Source: Deltaproteobacteria bacterium
GTDB taxonomy: Bacteria > Desulfobacterota > Desulfomonilia > UBA1062
Length of the DNA: 64,000 bases
Assembly: GCA_017992605.1 (NCBI GenBank)
Contig: JAGOOG010000002.1
Coordinates: 169,261 to 233,260 of the forward strand
Reading direction: 5' to 3'
Shown: in pieces, positions 1-8,184 of the stretch
Layout of the letters: every line of letters starts with the position of its first letter
How positions within the stretch are numbered: the first letter of the stretch is position 1
Translations under genes and position numbers: made by a program
The notes under the pieces: generated by a model
What the model was told of the DNA's origin: nothing
Database searches by the model: none
What the model saw: the letters and a program-made list of their open reading frames with translations, nothing else

Positions 1-298
1 CGTTGGTGGTCAGGGTGAGATCCTTCAGCCCCCCCGTGGAGTTCAGCTGCGAGATGAACCCCACGATGTCCCTTCTCAGCAGAGGCTCTCCCCCGGTTAT
101 CCGGACCTTCTCCACCCCCCGCGCGATGCAGATCCTGAGAATACGCAGCATTTCCTCGTAGGACAGGACCTGCTCATGGGGAACCCAGTCGACGCCGCCG
201 ACGGGCATGCAGTAGCGGCATCTCAGGTTGCACCGGTCGGTGATGGAGATCCTGACATATCTGATCTGCCTGCCGTGCAGGTCGATGAGCGGGTTCAT
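1..298 (-). CDS. moaA: GTP 3',8-cyclase MoaA, N-terminal part (cut by window edge)
   Basis: Radical-SAM enzyme that makes the first intermediate of molybdenum cofactor synthesis from GTP. The visible 99 residues start MNPLIDLHGRQIRYVRIS and carry the radical-SAM cluster motif C23-NLR-C27-RY-C30-MP, followed by a conserved ITGGEPLLR segment that helps bind SAM. The ATG lies directly after the TAG stop of the DUF364 gene, so the two are almost certainly one transcript. The gene runs off the left edge of the window; nothing in the visible part suggests it is broken. The product is cytoplasmic and oxygen-sensitive, as for the family. It shares its pathway with moeA at 18.4 kb. Confidence 0.95.
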   Translation of the reverse strand, partial: MNPLIDLHGRQIRYVRISITDRCNLRCRYCMPVGGVDWVPHEQVLSYEEMLRILRICIARGVEKVRITGGEPLLRRDIVGFISQLNSTGGLKDLTLTTN

Positions 299-1045
299 CT
301 ACGCGACCTCCAGGTAGGCCTTTCTGATGGCGCCGCTTCTCTGCAGGTGCCTGGTTCCGCCCCCTTCCATGACCAGCGTGAAGGCCTGGTCAGGGTCCTC
401 GATGAAGCTCCCCCCGAGGAAGCTGACACCGGTCCCGGTGAAGACGGTGGGGATCATGGGGGTGCTGGGCCCCAGGATCATCACAGCCCTGGCACAGTTC
501 GGCAGGGCAAGGATGCCGGTGACGGAGCCGTTTGCGACCGTGGTTCCGGTCAATATTATGATATCCGCCGAGCGGATCCGTTCGGGCATCGTGTGCGGGG
601 CTTCGAGGGGCAGAAGCCCCTCCTTCCTGTCTTCGAAGACCGCGACATCGCATCCTCTGCCGGTAAGCATCTGGACGACGGGCTCGATCAGTCCCACCAT
701 GACGATCCGGTCTCCGGGGGTGACGGTAATACGGTCAAAGATATCTCCGATTGTCGGGGTAAACAACCTTGAAGCCAGTGCATTCACTGTGGCCAGGGCG
801 AGACCGCGTGATATGAGGTCGGTCCTCTTCGACAGCGCGAGGATATCCAGGGCATGTGCCCCGGCGATTGTTCCTGCCCTGGAGAACACCGCGCATGACC
901 CACCGGCGTCGTGGCGTATGTTGGCGCACAGGCCCATGCTCAGATCATCCAGCTGAACAGCAATGAACCCGGAGCCGATGAGCGCCCTGCGTATCACCCG
1001 TGCCCGGGCGGAATCCTCGATTCTCTCTATGCATTTCTCCAGCAC
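299..1045 (-). CDS. DUF4213/DUF364 family protein, putative metal-chelation protein
   Basis: A 248-residue protein of the DUF364 family, which usually has an N-terminal DUF4213 domain (here about 1-80) and a C-terminal Rossmann-like DUF364 domain (about 105-240). Recognition rests on the overall pattern, for example VMVGLIEPVV, IILTGTTVANGS, ILGPSTPMIP and FLGGSFIEDPD. The family is described as a putative heavy-metal chelation domain; its biochemical role is not settled. It abuts moaA with no gap, which suggests a link to molybdenum or tungsten handling (inference). The start is GTG at 1045; an in-frame stop lies a few codons upstream, no clear Shine-Dalgarno is seen, and the next methionine is 36 residues in. 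Confidence 0.85.
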   Translation of the reverse strand: MLEKCIERIEDSARARVIRRALIGSGFIAVQLDDLSMGLCANIRHDAGGSCAVFSRAGTIAGAHALDILALSKRTDLISRGLALATVNALASRLFTPTIGDIFDRITVTPGDRIVMVGLIEPVVQMLTGRGCDVAVFEDRKEGLLPLEAPHTMPERIRSADIIILTGTTVANGSVTGILALPNCARAVMILGPSTPMIPTVFTGTGVSFLGGSFIEDPDQAFTLVMEGGGTRHLQRSGAIRKAYLEVA

Positions 1046-1053
1046 AAGGACTC

Positions 1054-1081
1054 ACTATGCCACCGGAGACATACTTGTCAA
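1054..1081 (-). promoter_or_regulatory. Possible sigma70 promoter for the DUF364-moaA pair
   Basis: On the minus strand a perfect TTGACA (1081-1076) is followed after 16 bases by CATAGT (1059-1054, four of six matches to TATAAT). Transcription would begin near 1047, almost on the GTG at 1045, so the message would be practically leaderless or the true start lies further inside. A 7-bp inverted repeat, CCACCGG (1060-1066) and CCGGTGG (1092-1098), flanks the -35 element and could be an operator. All of this rests on motif matching only. Confidence 0.35.
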
Positions 1082-1156
1082 ATGGTTTCCCCCGGTGGTT
1101 ACCGCTCGGGGCCAGAGGGAAGGAGGAAGAACCGGCGACTTTCATGCCCCGGGCAT

Positions 1157-1648
1157 TCAGACCGAACCGCCCCTTCTCTCGATCTTGAGAAGACACTCCT
1201 TTATCCGGATTCCAGGGGTGTATCCACCAAGGGACTGCGCTCCAACGACTCTGTGGCATGGTATGATTACGGGTATGGGGTTGGCCCTGCATACAGCACC
1301 GACGGCCCTGGCAGCACCGGGTTTTCCGGACATGGAGGCGACCGTTCCATAGGTCATGGTGGATCCGTAGGGAATGCGGGAAATGGCGGCGATGATGCCC
1401 TGGGAACCAACCAGGGGCCGTACCTCCTGACGATTGCACGACCACAGGATTTTGTGACCCATGAAAAAGAGCCCCCCCGGGAACACCTTGAGCCTGCCGT
1501 TGAAGTAGGCTTCGAAGGAATGCACCACCCAGTCCAGTTCTCCACGGTGTCTTGTCCCTTCGACAGGCTCCCACGAAACGCCTTCCATCGCCTCTGTTCC
1601 GCCTGATATCCACAGAGGGCCACAGGGGGTCTCGATGCGAGCGATCAC
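1157..1648 (-). CDS. ogt: Methylated-DNA--[protein]-cysteine S-methyltransferase
   Basis: Suicide repair protein that moves the methyl group from O6-methylguanine in DNA onto its own cysteine. The 163-residue product has the diagnostic active-site motif PCHRVVG with acceptor C131, preceded by the helix-turn-helix region IPYGSTMTYGTVA that binds DNA. Length fits the Ogt/AdaC type. It starts at GTG, sharing four bases (GTGA) with the stop of the upstream MinD-like ATPase gene, so it is translationally coupled to it. Whether the neighbour matters for its function is unclear; the coupling may simply reflect tight gene packing. Confidence 0.93.
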   Translation of the reverse strand: MIARIETPCGPLWISGGTEAMEGVSWEPVEGTRHRGELDWVVHSFEAYFNGRLKVFPGGLFFMGHKILWSCNRQEVRPLVGSQGIIAAISRIPYGSTMTYGTVASMSGKPGAARAVGAVCRANPIPVIIPCHRVVGAQSLGGYTPGIRIKECLLKIERRGGSV

Positions 1649-2625
1649 GCGGTGTAACCTTTGTGGACCCTGGAGGCCAAGCCCCCCGTCTCGAGGGTCT
1701 TGAGCAGACGTTCCAGGAGGATGCGTGTCTTGCGTTGTTCCTCGAGGATGTCCTGTAAGGTCTTTTCCATGGACCTTGCCGAGACTTCACCATTGAAGGA
1801 AACGGCCCTCATGGCCTTGGGGCGGCCGGCCTTCATGATCATGGCGACCAGTCGGGTCCAGAGCTTCTCAAGGTCTGCACTCACGCTCTTCTGCCCGAGC
1901 ATGGTCAGGGCAACGACCCTGTAGCACCGGGCAATATCCGAGGTTGGATATCGGACGATAGCCGGAACCTGATCCTTGACCGCCCGGGGCAGCTTGTCGT
2001 CCGCATAGATGCTCCCAAGGAATTCCACCTGGATGTCCAGGAACTTCTGGGCGGCAGAGGATATCTTCTTGTAGATGGTATGTCCTGCGGCGCTGTTCTT
2101 GGCCTGGCTGGCAAACATGGAGATCCTGCCCTCGTAGCCGTTGCGTTTCAGGACCTTGATGAGGGCATAGGCATCGGTGAGGCTCGTCGGTTCGTCACTC
2201 ACCCCCACGACCACTTCGGGAGCAGCCATGAGGAAGGACACGACGCTCGAGGATATCCCTGATGCTGTGTCAATGAGGAGAAAATCCGTGTCTTGGGTGA
2301 TCTCCCTGACCGCGCCCAGGAGATTCCCGACCTGGCGCTTGTCGAGATCCGCCATGTCCTGCGTGCCCGAAGAACCCGGAATCAGGCCTACGCGATAGTC
2401 TGTTTTGACAATGATATCGCCGATGCTTGCATGACCCAGGACGACGTCTTCCAGGGTGCGCTGGGGCCTTAGGCCCAGGAGGACGTCGAGATTCGCCAGC
2501 CCCAGATCGGCATCAAGGATGAGCACATTGGATTCCATTGCCGCCAGGGCAATAGCCACGTTGAGCACAAAATTGCTCTTGCCGACGCCCCCTTTTCCGG
2601 ACGTGACTGCGATAAAGCGTGTCAT
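1645..2625 (-). CDS. MinD/FlhG-type P-loop ATPase
   Basis: A 326-residue ParA/MinD superfamily ATPase with the deviant Walker A KGGVGKS at residues 10-16, Walker A' LILDADLGLANLD, and the switch segment LLIDTASGISSSV. The DADLGLANLDVLLGL stretch is typical of FlhG/YlxH, which positions flagella or pili, rather than chromosomal ParA. The last 80 residues are charged and probably helical. The start chosen is ATG 2625, preceded by GAGAGG at nine bases; the frame stays open upstream to 2673 but without a ribosome site. The gene lies 122 bases after smc and overlaps ogt. No flagellar genes are in the window, so the polar-placement role is an inference. Confidence 0.88.
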   Translation of the reverse strand: MTRFIAVTSGKGGVGKSNFVLNVAIALAAMESNVLILDADLGLANLDVLLGLRPQRTLEDVVLGHASIGDIIVKTDYRVGLIPGSSGTQDMADLDKRQVGNLLGAVREITQDTDFLLIDTASGISSSVVSFLMAAPEVVVGVSDEPTSLTDAYALIKVLKRNGYEGRISMFASQAKNSAAGHTIYKKISSAAQKFLDIQVEFLGSIYADDKLPRAVKDQVPAIVRYPTSDIARCYRVVALTMLGQKSVSADLEKLWTRLVAMIMKAGRPKAMRAVSFNGEVSARSMEKTLQDILEEQRKTRILLERLLKTLETGGLASRVHKGYTA

Positions 2626-2747
2626 GACACCATACCTCTCGATTTTCACCTGCAATATGCATGCACGCCGCAACCCTGCCTATGAGGACGGGTTTTTGAC
2701 GATGTAAGGGGAAAATGGCAAACATTTTCCCTTCTTGAAGAATTGTT

Positions 2748-5700
2748 TTATCCCTTGGGATCCTCGAGCACCATGGAAACCACTTTGCTGATGCCCGGCA
2801 CATCAAAGGTGACGCCGTAGAGGATATCAGCCGTTTCCATGGTGTGCCTGTTATGGGTCACGATGAGAAACTGGGATTCATGGGAAAATGTCCTGATGAG
2901 CCGGTTGAGTCGTATGACATTGGAGTCGTCGAGCGGTGCGTCCACCTCGTCCAGTATGCAGAAGGGAGAGGGATTCACCTTGAACAGGGCAAAGATGAAG
3001 CTGATGGCACACAGCGTCTTCTCTCCCTCCGAGAGCAGGCTCATGGCCTTGAGGCGCTTAAAGGGCGGGGAGGCGAAGATCTCGATCCCCGAGTCCATCT
3101 CATCACCCTCGGAGAGGACCAAGTCGGCCTTGCCGCCCCCGAACATGGCAGTGAAGATCTCCTGAAAGTACTCTCTCACCCGGGTGAACGTGGCGGTAAA
3201 GGCCTTGATGCTCTGCCGTTCTATGCTGGCGATCACCTCTTTCAGGCGCGTGCTCGCCCGCACGATGTCCTCGTATTGTCTATGGAGGTCCTCCCATCGT
3301 TTCTGGGCATGATCGAAGGCCTCCAGGGATGCAAAGTTGATCTGTCCCATCCTCTCGATGCGCTCTTCCAGTTCATTCACCCTCTGCCTGGCCTGCTGCA
3401 CATCGAAGGACTCCGGCAGTTCCGGGATACCGGGGCCGAACCGGCCTTCCATCCGCTCGAGGTTCAATGCGTAAGCTACCTCGTACTCCTTGTCCTTCAG
3501 AAGGGTCTCTGCCCGTGCCCGTTCCAGGCCATCAATGCTGCTGCGAAGCTCCGCCGCCTCTTCGCGGGCTGCACGGAGAAGGTTCATGGCCTTCTCATAC
3601 TCTGGAAGAACGCCGTCGTACTGGCCCCTGCCCGTCCTGATGGCCTCCTGCGCCTGTTCGATGTCCCGGGAACGTGCGCACACGGCCTGTTCGACTGTCT
3701 GCCTCGTACCTGCAAGCTCATCGAGACGAGCCAGGTCTTTGGCCACGGCCTGTCTTCTCATGTCCAGGTTCTCGGATATGGCCTTGTGCGCGGCAGCCTT
3801 TTCCGCCGCCGCCACCTCGAGCCCGTGGAGAAGATCCCGGGTTGCCTGTATCTCGGCAAGGGAAGAGGATAGTCTCTCCTTGGACACATGTTTCTCTTCA
3901 TCAAGGACCTTCAGGGCCTCTTCTTGCTGTGACCGCTCCCCTTCAAGATCTTTCCTGCGGCCGGTGAAGGTTTCAGCCTGGGCATCGAGCCTTTTTGAAA
4001 GCTCCATCATCTGGGACAGGTCGGTCTCGAGCTGTATCTTCTGCTCGTGGATTCTCTCTTTTTGATTGAGCATGCCCTGCCTCTTCTCGCTCAGGGCGGT
4101 CAGCTTCTGGTCAAGTGCTTGCAGGGCGCCAAGCCCGCCGTGGTATCGTGCCGTGAGGCTCTGGTGCTCCTCTTTTGCGTTGAGCAGGGCAGCCTTCTGC
4201 CGATCCATCTCTGCCTCGATGATCGTGCCTTTGGCCTTGAGCGTCTTCATCTCCGCCCGTGCCTTGAGTATATCCGCGTACTTGGTGTGTTCGTTGGTGG
4301 TCCTGATGACGCCGGAGGGCTCCAGGATCATGCCGTCCACGGTGACGAAGCTGCATGAACGATGCCCCCCCTTCCACAACGAGACGGCCGTTTCCATGCC
4401 GTCCACCACGCACATGTTCTGGGAAAGGGCGAGCACCACATCCGCATATCCCTCGTGGGGTTCTATGAATTCCCTGAGCTGGCCCAGCACCCCGGGGTTC
4501 CCTGCGGGGAGGGGGTGTTCGTGGTTCTTGATATGGGGCTGCTCTATCACAAAACCGGGTCCCCTGGTCCTGAAGTCCTCCAGGGAAAGGATCTCCTCGT
4601 GATCGCGATAAATGAGGAAATCCAGTGCGTTGCCCATAGATCTTCCGACTGCTGCCTCGAACCCGTCCCTTACACTGAGGGTGTCCGCAACCTTTCTCGA
4701 TCCGTTGGAGGAATACCGGGACGCATCCTGCAGTTCTTCAATCCCGATGATCCTGGCGAGCATGCCGATCTTGGCGGAGACCTCGGCACTGTCCTTTTCC
4801 AGGCCGATCACTGACCTGGTGCAGGTTTCTATACGCTCCTGCGCTTCCTGCATGGCGGCCTTTACCGTCTCTATCTCCTGGGCCGCAGGCTGTCTGGCCC
4901 GGTCGGCCTGCGAGAGCTCTTGCTCCAGCGTCGCGAGGTCCCCAGACAACGTTTCCTCGTTCTCGGAGAGGGCGTCAAGATCCTGCTGCCGCCGTCTGAG
5001 CGTTGATACAACCTCCCTGTGTCGGTCCTGGACCTCCTGGATTCGTTGATCGAGGGCCCGCACTTCGGTGATCACTTCAAAGAGTGCCGTTCTTTTCTCC
5101 TGATAGAGCCTCTCCAGACTCTCGTGGTCCTTTTCCTGGACCCCGTAACCGGAGAGACGGCCATCCAGCTGTGCCTGCACGTCTGCCATCCGGTTCTGGA
5201 GGTCTTCCTGTTCTTTCCTGAGGGCGGTGGAGCGTTCTTCCTCGTCGCCGATGGAGCGCCTGCTCTCTTCCAGATTCTGAGAGATCATGACCCTCGTGGC
5301 ATCGATATCGCCCAGGCGCGCGTGGGAGGACTCCATCTCTCGTTTGGCGAGGAGAAGAGATGATTCTGCCTCACTCAGACGGGAAGAAAGCTGCTCCATC
5401 CGGGCCTTGTGCTGCCCACTCAGCGCCTCGAGCCCTGCGAGCCTTTCCCTGAGCCCGGCACCCTGCTCCTCGGCGGTGCCTATTCTGTCGTCGATGGCCC
5501 TGAGCTCTGATGCATATGTCCCTCTCAGATCGGCCATCTCCTTGATGTCGAATGCCATGATCAGCCGTGACAGCGTGTTCGCCTCTGCCCGGAGCTCCTG
5601 GTACCTCTGGGCCCTGTTTGCCTGGGTCTTGAGTTCGTTGCGCTGCTTCGTAACCTCACCGAGCAGGTCATTGATACGCTCCAGGTTCCGGGATGTCGCC

Positions 5701-6254
5701 TCAAGCCTTCTCAGGGCCTCGGTGCGTTTGATCCGGAACCTGCCCACCTCTGCCGCATCCTCGATGAGGTAACGGATCTCCTCGGGCCTGGCCTGGATGA
5801 TGTCCTTGACCTTGCCCTGCTCGATGATGGCATACCCATTCCGGTGCAGGCCCGTGTCCAGGAAGAGATCCGTGATGTCCTTGAGCCGACACTTGACGTT
5901 GTTGATGAGGTATTCGCTCTCGCCCGTACGGAAGAGCCGCCTGGTGACCGAGACTTGCTCGAACCCTTCGAGCGTCTTCGGAAACGAACCTCCGTCCCGG
6001 ACGAACTCCAGGGAAACGCTGGCGAGCGAGCCGGGTCCGGCATCATGGGTCCCGGAAAATATCACCTCGTTCATGGCAGACGCCCTGAGGGACTTGGCAG
6101 ACTGCTCGCCCAGAGCCCACCTGACGGCATCGATGATGTTGCTCTTGCCGCACCCGTTGGGCCCGGCGATGCAGGTCACGCCGCTGGATACGGCCAGGGT
6201 GGTCTTTTTCGCGATAGACTTGAAACCCTTGATTTCAATCCTTGATAATTTCAC
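2748..6254 (-). CDS. smc: Chromosome segregation protein SMC
   Basis: Structural maintenance of chromosomes ATPase, 1168 residues, the normal bacterial length. Walker A GPNGCGKSN lies at 31-39 and the Q-loop-like region shortly after it. Two long coiled-coil arms flank a central hinge at about 480-640. The ABC signature LLSEGEKTLCA is near 1070 and Walker B FCILDEVDAPLDD near 1097. The protein forms a homodimer that, with ScpA and ScpB (not in this window), compacts DNA and is loaded by ParB at parS; both parB and a parS site lie about 30 kb away. GTG 6254 is chosen because it gives the canonical start VKLSRIEIKGFKS; longer readings add unrelated residues. Divergent from yggT. Confidence 0.97.
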   Translation of the reverse strand: MKLSRIEIKGFKSIAKKTTLAVSSGVTCIAGPNGCGKSNIIDAVRWALGEQSAKSLRASAMNEVIFSGTHDAGPGSLASVSLEFVRDGGSFPKTLEGFEQVSVTRRLFRTGESEYLINNVKCRLKDITDLFLDTGLHRNGYAIIEQGKVKDIIQARPEEIRYLIEDAAEVGRFRIKRTEALRRLEATSRNLERINDLLGEVTKQRNELKTQANRAQRYQELRAEANTLSRLIMAFDIKEMADLRGTYASELRAIDDRIGTAEEQGAGLRERLAGLEALSGQHKARMEQLSSRLSEAESSLLLAKREMESSHARLGDIDATRVMISQNLEESRRSIGDEEERSTALRKEQEDLQNRMADVQAQLDGRLSGYGVQEKDHESLERLYQEKRTALFEVITEVRALDQRIQEVQDRHREVVSTLRRRQQDLDALSENEETLSGDLATLEQELSQADRARQPAAQEIETVKAAMQEAQERIETCTRSVIGLEKDSAEVSAKIGMLARIIGIEELQDASRYSSNGSRKVADTLSVRDGFEAAVGRSMGNALDFLIYRDHEEILSLEDFRTRGPGFVIEQPHIKNHEHPLPAGNPGVLGQLREFIEPHEGYADVVLALSQNMCVVDGMETAVSLWKGGHRSCSFVTVDGMILEPSGVIRTTNEHTKYADILKARAEMKTLKAKGTIIEAEMDRQKAALLNAKEEHQSLTARYHGGLGALQALDQKLTALSEKRQGMLNQKERIHEQKIQLETDLSQMMELSKRLDAQAETFTGRRKDLEGERSQQEEALKVLDEEKHVSKERLSSSLAEIQATRDLLHGLEVAAAEKAAAHKAISENLDMRRQAVAKDLARLDELAGTRQTVEQAVCARSRDIEQAQEAIRTGRGQYDGVLPEYEKAMNLLRAAREEAAELRSSIDGLERARAETLLKDKEYEVAYALNLERMEGRFGPGIPELPESFDVQQARQRVNELEERIERMGQINFASLEAFDHAQKRWEDLHRQYEDIVRASTRLKEVIASIERQSIKAFTATFTRVREYFQEIFTAMFGGGKADLVLSEGDEMDSGIEIFASPPFKRLKAMSLLSEGEKTLCAISFIFALFKVNPSPFCILDEVDAPLDDSNVIRLNRLIRTFSHESQFLIVTHNRHTMETADILYGVTFDVPGISKVVSMVLEDPKG

Positions 6255-6392
6255 ACCCCAAGCTTTAGCAGAGCTTGATGGACACCGCAAGCGCCCGGAT
6301 GACCCCTGGTGGAATACACGAAAATCCCTTGCATTCCGAGCACGAAACCTGCACATTAGATCGTGAACATACAAGGGGAGGGGCGGCAGGCC

Positions 6393-6701
6393 ATGTATAT
6401 CCTCGGCAACATCCTCATCGGTCTGGGCAATGTCTTGGATATCCTCCTGAGCATCTACATGTGGATCGTCATCATCGGTGCTCTTCTCTCATGGGTGAAC
6501 CCGGACCCGTACAACCCCATCGTGCGTTTCCTCAGGGGGGTCACATACCCAGTGTTCACCTGGATACGAAGACGGCTGCCCCTGATGGTAGGGGGCATCG
6601 ACTTTTCTCCCATCCTCGTTATCGCGGCCATCGTGTTCCTCAAGTATGCACTGGCCAGAACCATCATCGAGACGGGGATCCGGCTGAAAGGGGGCCTCTA
6701 G
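6393..6701 (+). CDS. YggT family membrane protein
   Basis: A 102-residue integral membrane protein with two hydrophobic spans (about 3-32 and 72-93) separated by the family motif SWVNPDPYNPIVRFLRGVT. YggT proteins are found throughout bacteria and have been linked to osmotic tolerance, cytochrome assembly or cell division depending on the organism. ATG 6393 is preferred over a GTG ten codons upstream because it gives the usual family length, although no ideal ribosome site precedes either. It heads a plus-strand trio with divIVA and yggU, an order common in bacteria near division genes. Confidence 0.88.
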   Translation: MYILGNILIGLGNVLDILLSIYMWIVIIGALLSWVNPDPYNPIVRFLRGVTYPVFTWIRRRLPLMVGGIDFSPILVIAAIVFLKYALARTIIETGIRLKGGL

Positions 6702-7214
6702 ATGAAGCTATCTCCCGAAATGATCCGTGAGCAGCGTTTCAAGTCACGATTGTCAGGATTTTACAAGGACGAGGTCATCGCTTTTCTCATGGATATTGCC
6801 GAGGATATGGAGATGCTCATCGAGGAGAACTCCCTGCTCAAAAGCGAGCTCGATGCCCTCAAGCGCAGGCAGAGGGACATGGAAGACCTGTTCCTTTCCG
6901 TCAAGCAGTTCTCCGAAGAGAAGATGAAGCGAGCCGATCTCGACGCGAAAGGCATCCTCTTCGATGCTGAAAAGAAGGCAGCCGAGGTCCAGGCCGCTGC
7001 GGGCCGCAAACTGGCCGAGGCAGAGCAGCGGGTCCAGGAAATGCAGGCCCAGGCAATGCAGAAGGCGCGCGAGATCCTCAAAGAGGCCGAGCGCACCAAG
7101 AGGGATCTGGAACAGTCCCTCGAGGAGATCAAGAACAGGCGCGCAACGCTCCTGTCCGAACTGCGGTCTACCCTGGAATCATACCAGGCATGGATCCAGA
7201 CCAATGTGGTGTGA
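6702..7214 (+). CDS. DivIVA domain-containing protein
   Basis: A 170-residue protein beginning MKLSPEMIREQRFKSRLSGFYKDEVIAFL, which is the N-terminal DivIVA lipid-binding/crossed-loop motif including the typical F-x5-GY-like segment (here SGFYKDEV). The rest, from about 30 to 160, is a continuous coiled coil rich in Ala, Glu, Lys and Arg. DivIVA proteins bind negatively curved membrane at poles and septa and recruit partners. The ATG begins directly after the yggT TAG stop, and the end overlaps yggU, so this is one operon. Short for the family but complete. Confidence 0.88.
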   Translation: MKLSPEMIREQRFKSRLSGFYKDEVIAFLMDIAEDMEMLIEENSLLKSELDALKRRQRDMEDLFLSVKQFSEEKMKRADLDAKGILFDAEKKAAEVQAAAGRKLAEAEQRVQEMQAQAMQKAREILKEAERTKRDLEQSLEEIKNRRATLLSELRSTLESYQAWIQTNVV

Positions 7215-7494
7215 GGATCGCGGGGGATCCGTCATTCTCAGCATCAGGGTGCAGCCGAACTCATCCAGGGAAGGTGTTGGCGACGTACAAAACGACGCCC
7301 TGACCGTCCGCCTGAACGCGCCTCCCGTAGAAGGCCGGGCCAATGCCGCGCTCGTACGGTTCCTGTCGAAGCGGCTTGACGTGGCAAAATCGAAGGTATC
7401 CATCGTCCGGGGAGATAAGGGAAGGAACAAGACCGTTTCCGTGGAAGGGCTGAGCCGGGAGGAGGTGGCCCGCTGCCTTCAGGTCAGTCTGTGA
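7204..7494 (+). CDS. DUF167/YggU family protein
   Basis: A 96-residue YggU-type protein. The family pattern is visible as LSIRVQPNSSREGV, then LTVRLNAPPVEGRANAALVRFL and VSIVRGDKGRNKTVSVEG. The biochemical function of the family is unknown. The start ATG 7204 lies inside the end of divIVA (11-base overlap), implying translational coupling. Its 3' end also overlaps by 11 bases the end of the convergent CBS-domain gene, so there is no room for a separate terminator between them. Confidence 0.88.
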   Translation: MWCEDRGGSVILSIRVQPNSSREGVGDVQNDALTVRLNAPPVEGRANAALVRFLSKRLDVAKSKVSIVRGDKGRNKTVSVEGLSREEVARCLQVSL

Positions 7495-8083
7495 CCTTGA
7501 CGCCGCGATACCCCAGGTTGGTCAGCTCCCGGGCGATGGCCCCGGTTTCTCCCCCGGAAATGCGGAAGTGGTGGATGTTCTCCTCGCCGTTCATGGTCAT
7601 GCCGGCGCTTATGATATAACCCCCGTTGGCTTCTATGATGGAGATCACCTCGTCGAAGGAGCCGTGGACGCTCTTGAGGATGACATCGATCCTGCTGCCC
7701 CCCTTGAGCACCCCCATGATGTCGATGAAGGCCTTCAGGATATCGTTGACCGTGAGGATCCCCACGATCACGCCGTCTTCCACCACGGGCAGGCATCCGA
7801 TGCGTTTTTCGTAGATGATCTGAGCCGCCTTCTCCAGCGACGTGTCCCGGGTGACCGTGAACGGCTCGCGGATCATCACGTCGCTTACCTTGAGCTGTTC
7901 GATGATCGAGGCAAGGATGGCCTGTTTGAGGTCTCCCAGCGCGACCAGCCCCACGAAGGCTCCCCCGTCCACGACCGGCAGGTGCCGCACGGAGTGCTTC
8001 TTCATCACCGTCAAGGCCTCCCTGATGCCGGCATTGCTGGTGATGGTGATGACGTCTTTCACCATCCACGATTCGACCTTCAT
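7484..8083 (-). CDS. Two-CBS-domain protein with C-terminal ACT-like domain (AcuB-like)
   Basis: A 199-residue cytoplasmic protein: CBS pair at about 5-60 and 70-125 (VKDVITITSNAGIREAL, then SDVMIREPFTVTRDTSLEKAAQ), followed by a region at about 135-199 that resembles an ACT domain (RIDVILKSVHGSFDEVISIIEANGG). CBS pairs bind adenine nucleotides and ACT domains small ligands, so a regulatory role sensing energy state is likely; the target is unknown. ATG 8083 is chosen because TAGGT precedes it at seven bases; two upstream ATG codons lack a ribosome site. It stands alone between a convergent gene and the cca gene. Confidence 0.85.
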   Translation of the reverse strand: MKVESWMVKDVITITSNAGIREALTVMKKHSVRHLPVVDGGAFVGLVALGDLKQAILASIIEQLKVSDVMIREPFTVTRDTSLEKAAQIIYEKRIGCLPVVEDGVIVGILTVNDILKAFIDIMGVLKGGSRIDVILKSVHGSFDEVISIIEANGGYIISAGMTMNGEENIHHFRISGGETGAIARELTNLGYRGVKVTD

Positions 8084-8184
8084 ACAGGTACCTATATCAG
8101 ACATTACACTGAATGTAAAACCGCAATGAATCAATGTATAGTGACGAAATGCAGGTCTTGCGGGGGCAAGACGCGTGTCGGAAA

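Noticed and set aside
1..298. moaA as a pseudogene because it is short
   Set aside because: The frame is open up to the window edge and all visible motifs are intact; it is simply cut.
2844..5772. Many long plus-strand open frames opposite smc, some above 100 codons
   Set aside because: They are antisense shadows of a complete smc gene in a GC-rich genome. None has a family signature or good ribosome site.
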